This document shows positions 6,682 to 7,282 of a DNA stretch of 7,282 nt, piece by piece. The translations under genes were made by a program, and so were the position numbers. Numbering within the stretch: the first letter of the stretch is position 1; the number at the start of each line of letters is the position of its first letter. Source of the DNA: UBA3495 sp964629875 (GTDB lineage: Bacteria > Chloroflexota > Dehalococcoidia > Lucifugimonadales > UBA3495); the NCBI GenBank assembly GCA_964629875.1, contig CAZVRK010000044.1, positions 1-7,282 on the forward strand, in the 5' to 3' direction. Below the pieces are notes generated by a model. The model saw only the letters and a program-made list of their open reading frames with translations. It searched no databases and was not told the DNA's origin.

Positions 6682-6687
6682 CTCCCT
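6682..6687 (-). promoter_or_regulatory. Ribosome binding site of the lactonase gene
   Basis: AGGGAG on the minus strand, seven bases before ATG 6674. It supports independent and efficient translation, even if the gene shares a transcript with the upstream 147-aa gene. Confidence 0.65.
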
Positions 6688-6704
6688 GTTTTAACCTGTA
6701 GTCC

Positions 6705-6763
6705 AATTACTGTTTACGTCTAATTACGGTTCAGTTGTAATGTACAGCATCTAAAAATTACTG
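6705..6763. repeat. AATTAC[T/G]G boxes on a 17-base spacing upstream of the lactonase
   Basis: In the gap between the lactonase and the 147-aa gene, AATTACTG occurs at 6705-6712 and 6756-6763, and AATTACGG at 6722-6729. Starts are 17 and 34 bases apart, that is one and two steps of 17; the skipped position (6739) reads AATGTACA, a degenerate copy at best. The first two 17-base units match at 12 of 17 positions. It could be a transcription factor binding array for the lactonase gene, but low-complexity AT-rich sequence could produce it by chance. Confidence 0.3.
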
Positions 6764-6771
6764 ATAAATAA

Positions 6772-7215
6772 CTACTTATAACTGTCTCTAGTCTTAGCTT
6801 CAGCCCAGGCCACTATCTTAGGCAATGCAGCATCTATATCACGTTGATCAACGTTTCTAGCAGTATCATCGGCCTGACATCTCAGAAGCATGACTGGCAA
6901 TCGATTACTGATCTTCTCCAGAGCCCACTCAATAGGGTTGCCTTCTGCAGTATAGTCAAGCATAAGTCGTTCATTTTTCTTTATAGTGGCATTGCGATAG
7001 TGGTAGTGAGGTTCCAATTTGAAACAGTCTAATCGTAAGAGTTCTTTATCATCACCAGCGATGTCATTACCATAAACGTGTATACATATCCCTTCATCGT
7101 TGATAGCTCCCACGTTTGTCCTATACTCCAGTCCAAAATCTACAGCGCCGGCCTTTATAATCTCTTCTCCTCCAGAGACATCCCCTCCCATCTGTGCATG
7201 AAGTTGCTGAGCCAT
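6772..7215 (-). CDS. Unrecognised 147-residue cytoplasmic protein
   Basis: I do not recognise this family. The frame is well supported: AGGAGG (7228-7223) sits seven bases before ATG 7215, and a TATAAT lies further upstream. The protein is soluble and charged, with no signal peptide or membrane segment. A Gly-rich N-terminus (MGGDVSGG, 9-16) leads into a probable beta-rich centre with strands around FGLEY, GICIHVYG (42-49) and ELLRLDCFKLEPHYHYR (58-74), then a helical C-terminus (PIEWALEKISNRL, ALPKIVAWAEAKTR). The H70-Y-H72-Y-R74 cluster following a Cys (C64) is the most distinctive local motif and could bind a metal or an acid, but that is speculation. It lies 97 bases upstream of the lactonase on the same strand with no terminator visible, so the two may be co-transcribed and functionally linked. 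Confidence 0.75.
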   Translation of the reverse strand: MAQQLHAQMGGDVSGGEEIIKAGAVDFGLEYRTNVGAINDEGICIHVYGNDIAGDDKELLRLDCFKLEPHYHYRNATIKKNERLMLDYTAEGNPIEWALEKISNRLPVMLLRCQADDTARNVDQRDIDAALPKIVAWAEAKTRDSYK

Positions 7216-7222
7216 TGGTATA

Positions 7223-7228
7223 CCTCCT
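7223..7228 (-). promoter_or_regulatory. Consensus ribosome binding site of the 147-residue gene
   Basis: AGGAGG on the minus strand (TAGGAGGT over 7229-7222), seven bases before ATG 7215. The perfect palindrome GGTATACC (7217-7224) overlaps its 3' end, so a protein bound there could block initiation; that regulatory role is inference. Confidence 0.8.
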
Positions 7229-7241
7229 ATAAAAATGAGAT

Positions 7242-7257
7242 TACCACCGCATTGGTA
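7242..7257. promoter_or_regulatory. Inverted repeat TACCA-N6-TGGTA between -10 box and start
   Basis: TACCA (7242-7246) and TGGTA (7253-7257) form a five-base dyad with a six-base centre. It lies just downstream of the -10 box and upstream of the ribosome binding site of the 147-residue gene. On the minus strand TACCAATG occurs here (7257-7250) and again immediately at the start codon (7222-7215). The placement suits an operator; the short arms keep this tentative. Confidence 0.3.
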
Positions 7258-7262
7258 GCGAG

Positions 7263-7268
7263 ATTATA
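7263..7268 (-). promoter_or_regulatory. Perfect -10 box (TATAAT) for the 147-residue gene
   Basis: Read on the minus strand this is TATAAT, predicting transcription from about 7256 and a leader of about 40 bases before ATG 7215. The matching -35 element would fall just beyond the right edge of the window, so the promoter cannot be fully confirmed. It would also serve the lactonase gene if the two are co-transcribed. Confidence 0.5.
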
Positions 7269-7282
7269 CTACGCAAAATTAA

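Overview
The window looks like a catabolic accessory stretch from an uncultivated bacterium. It is moderately AT-rich by eye (low-to-mid 40s % GC), has Shine-Dalgarno sites before most genes, and has mostly short intergenic gaps. No rRNA, tRNA, CRISPR array, transposase or phage gene is visible. The gene mix (AMI1-type amidase, mandelate-racemase-type enolase-superfamily enzyme, PEP mutase/isocitrate lyase-superfamily lyase, phosphonoacetate hydrolase, two beta-propellers) resembles what is reported for marine SAR202-type Chloroflexota, which carry many enolase-superfamily paralogues. That assignment is inference from gene content only and is weak.

Layout, left to right: (1) the 5' part of an amidase on the minus strand, running off the left edge; (2) a divergent gap, then a phosphonoacetate hydrolase (phnA-like) on plus; (3) converging on it, an enolase-superfamily dehydratase/racemase-like gene on minus; (4) a 237-base divergent gap, then a PEP mutase/isocitrate lyase-superfamily lyase on plus, followed after 31 bases by a six-repeat NHL beta-propeller; (5) converging with a 4-base overlap of stop codons, a lactonase-type seven-bladed propeller on minus; (6) upstream of that, a 147-aa protein of unknown function on minus, with a strong ribosome binding site and a perfect -10 box near the right edge. 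Strand order is - + - + + - -, so there is no single operon. The plausible transcription units are amidase, phnA, enolase-like, lyase+NHL, and unknown+lactonase.

How they may work together (inference): lactonase, enolase-type dehydratase and a C-C lyase of the PEP mutase/isocitrate lyase fold could form a lactone -> acid -> 2-oxo acid -> cleavage route for an oxidised small acid. The amidase would release acids from amides. PhnA would release phosphate and acetate from phosphonoacetate or a related phosphonate. The metal-binding and substrate residues of PhnA are all present, so its call is the firmest. The enolase-like and lyase-like proteins keep their folds but carry altered catalytic residues, so their substrates are open. 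No transporter or regulator gene lies in the window.
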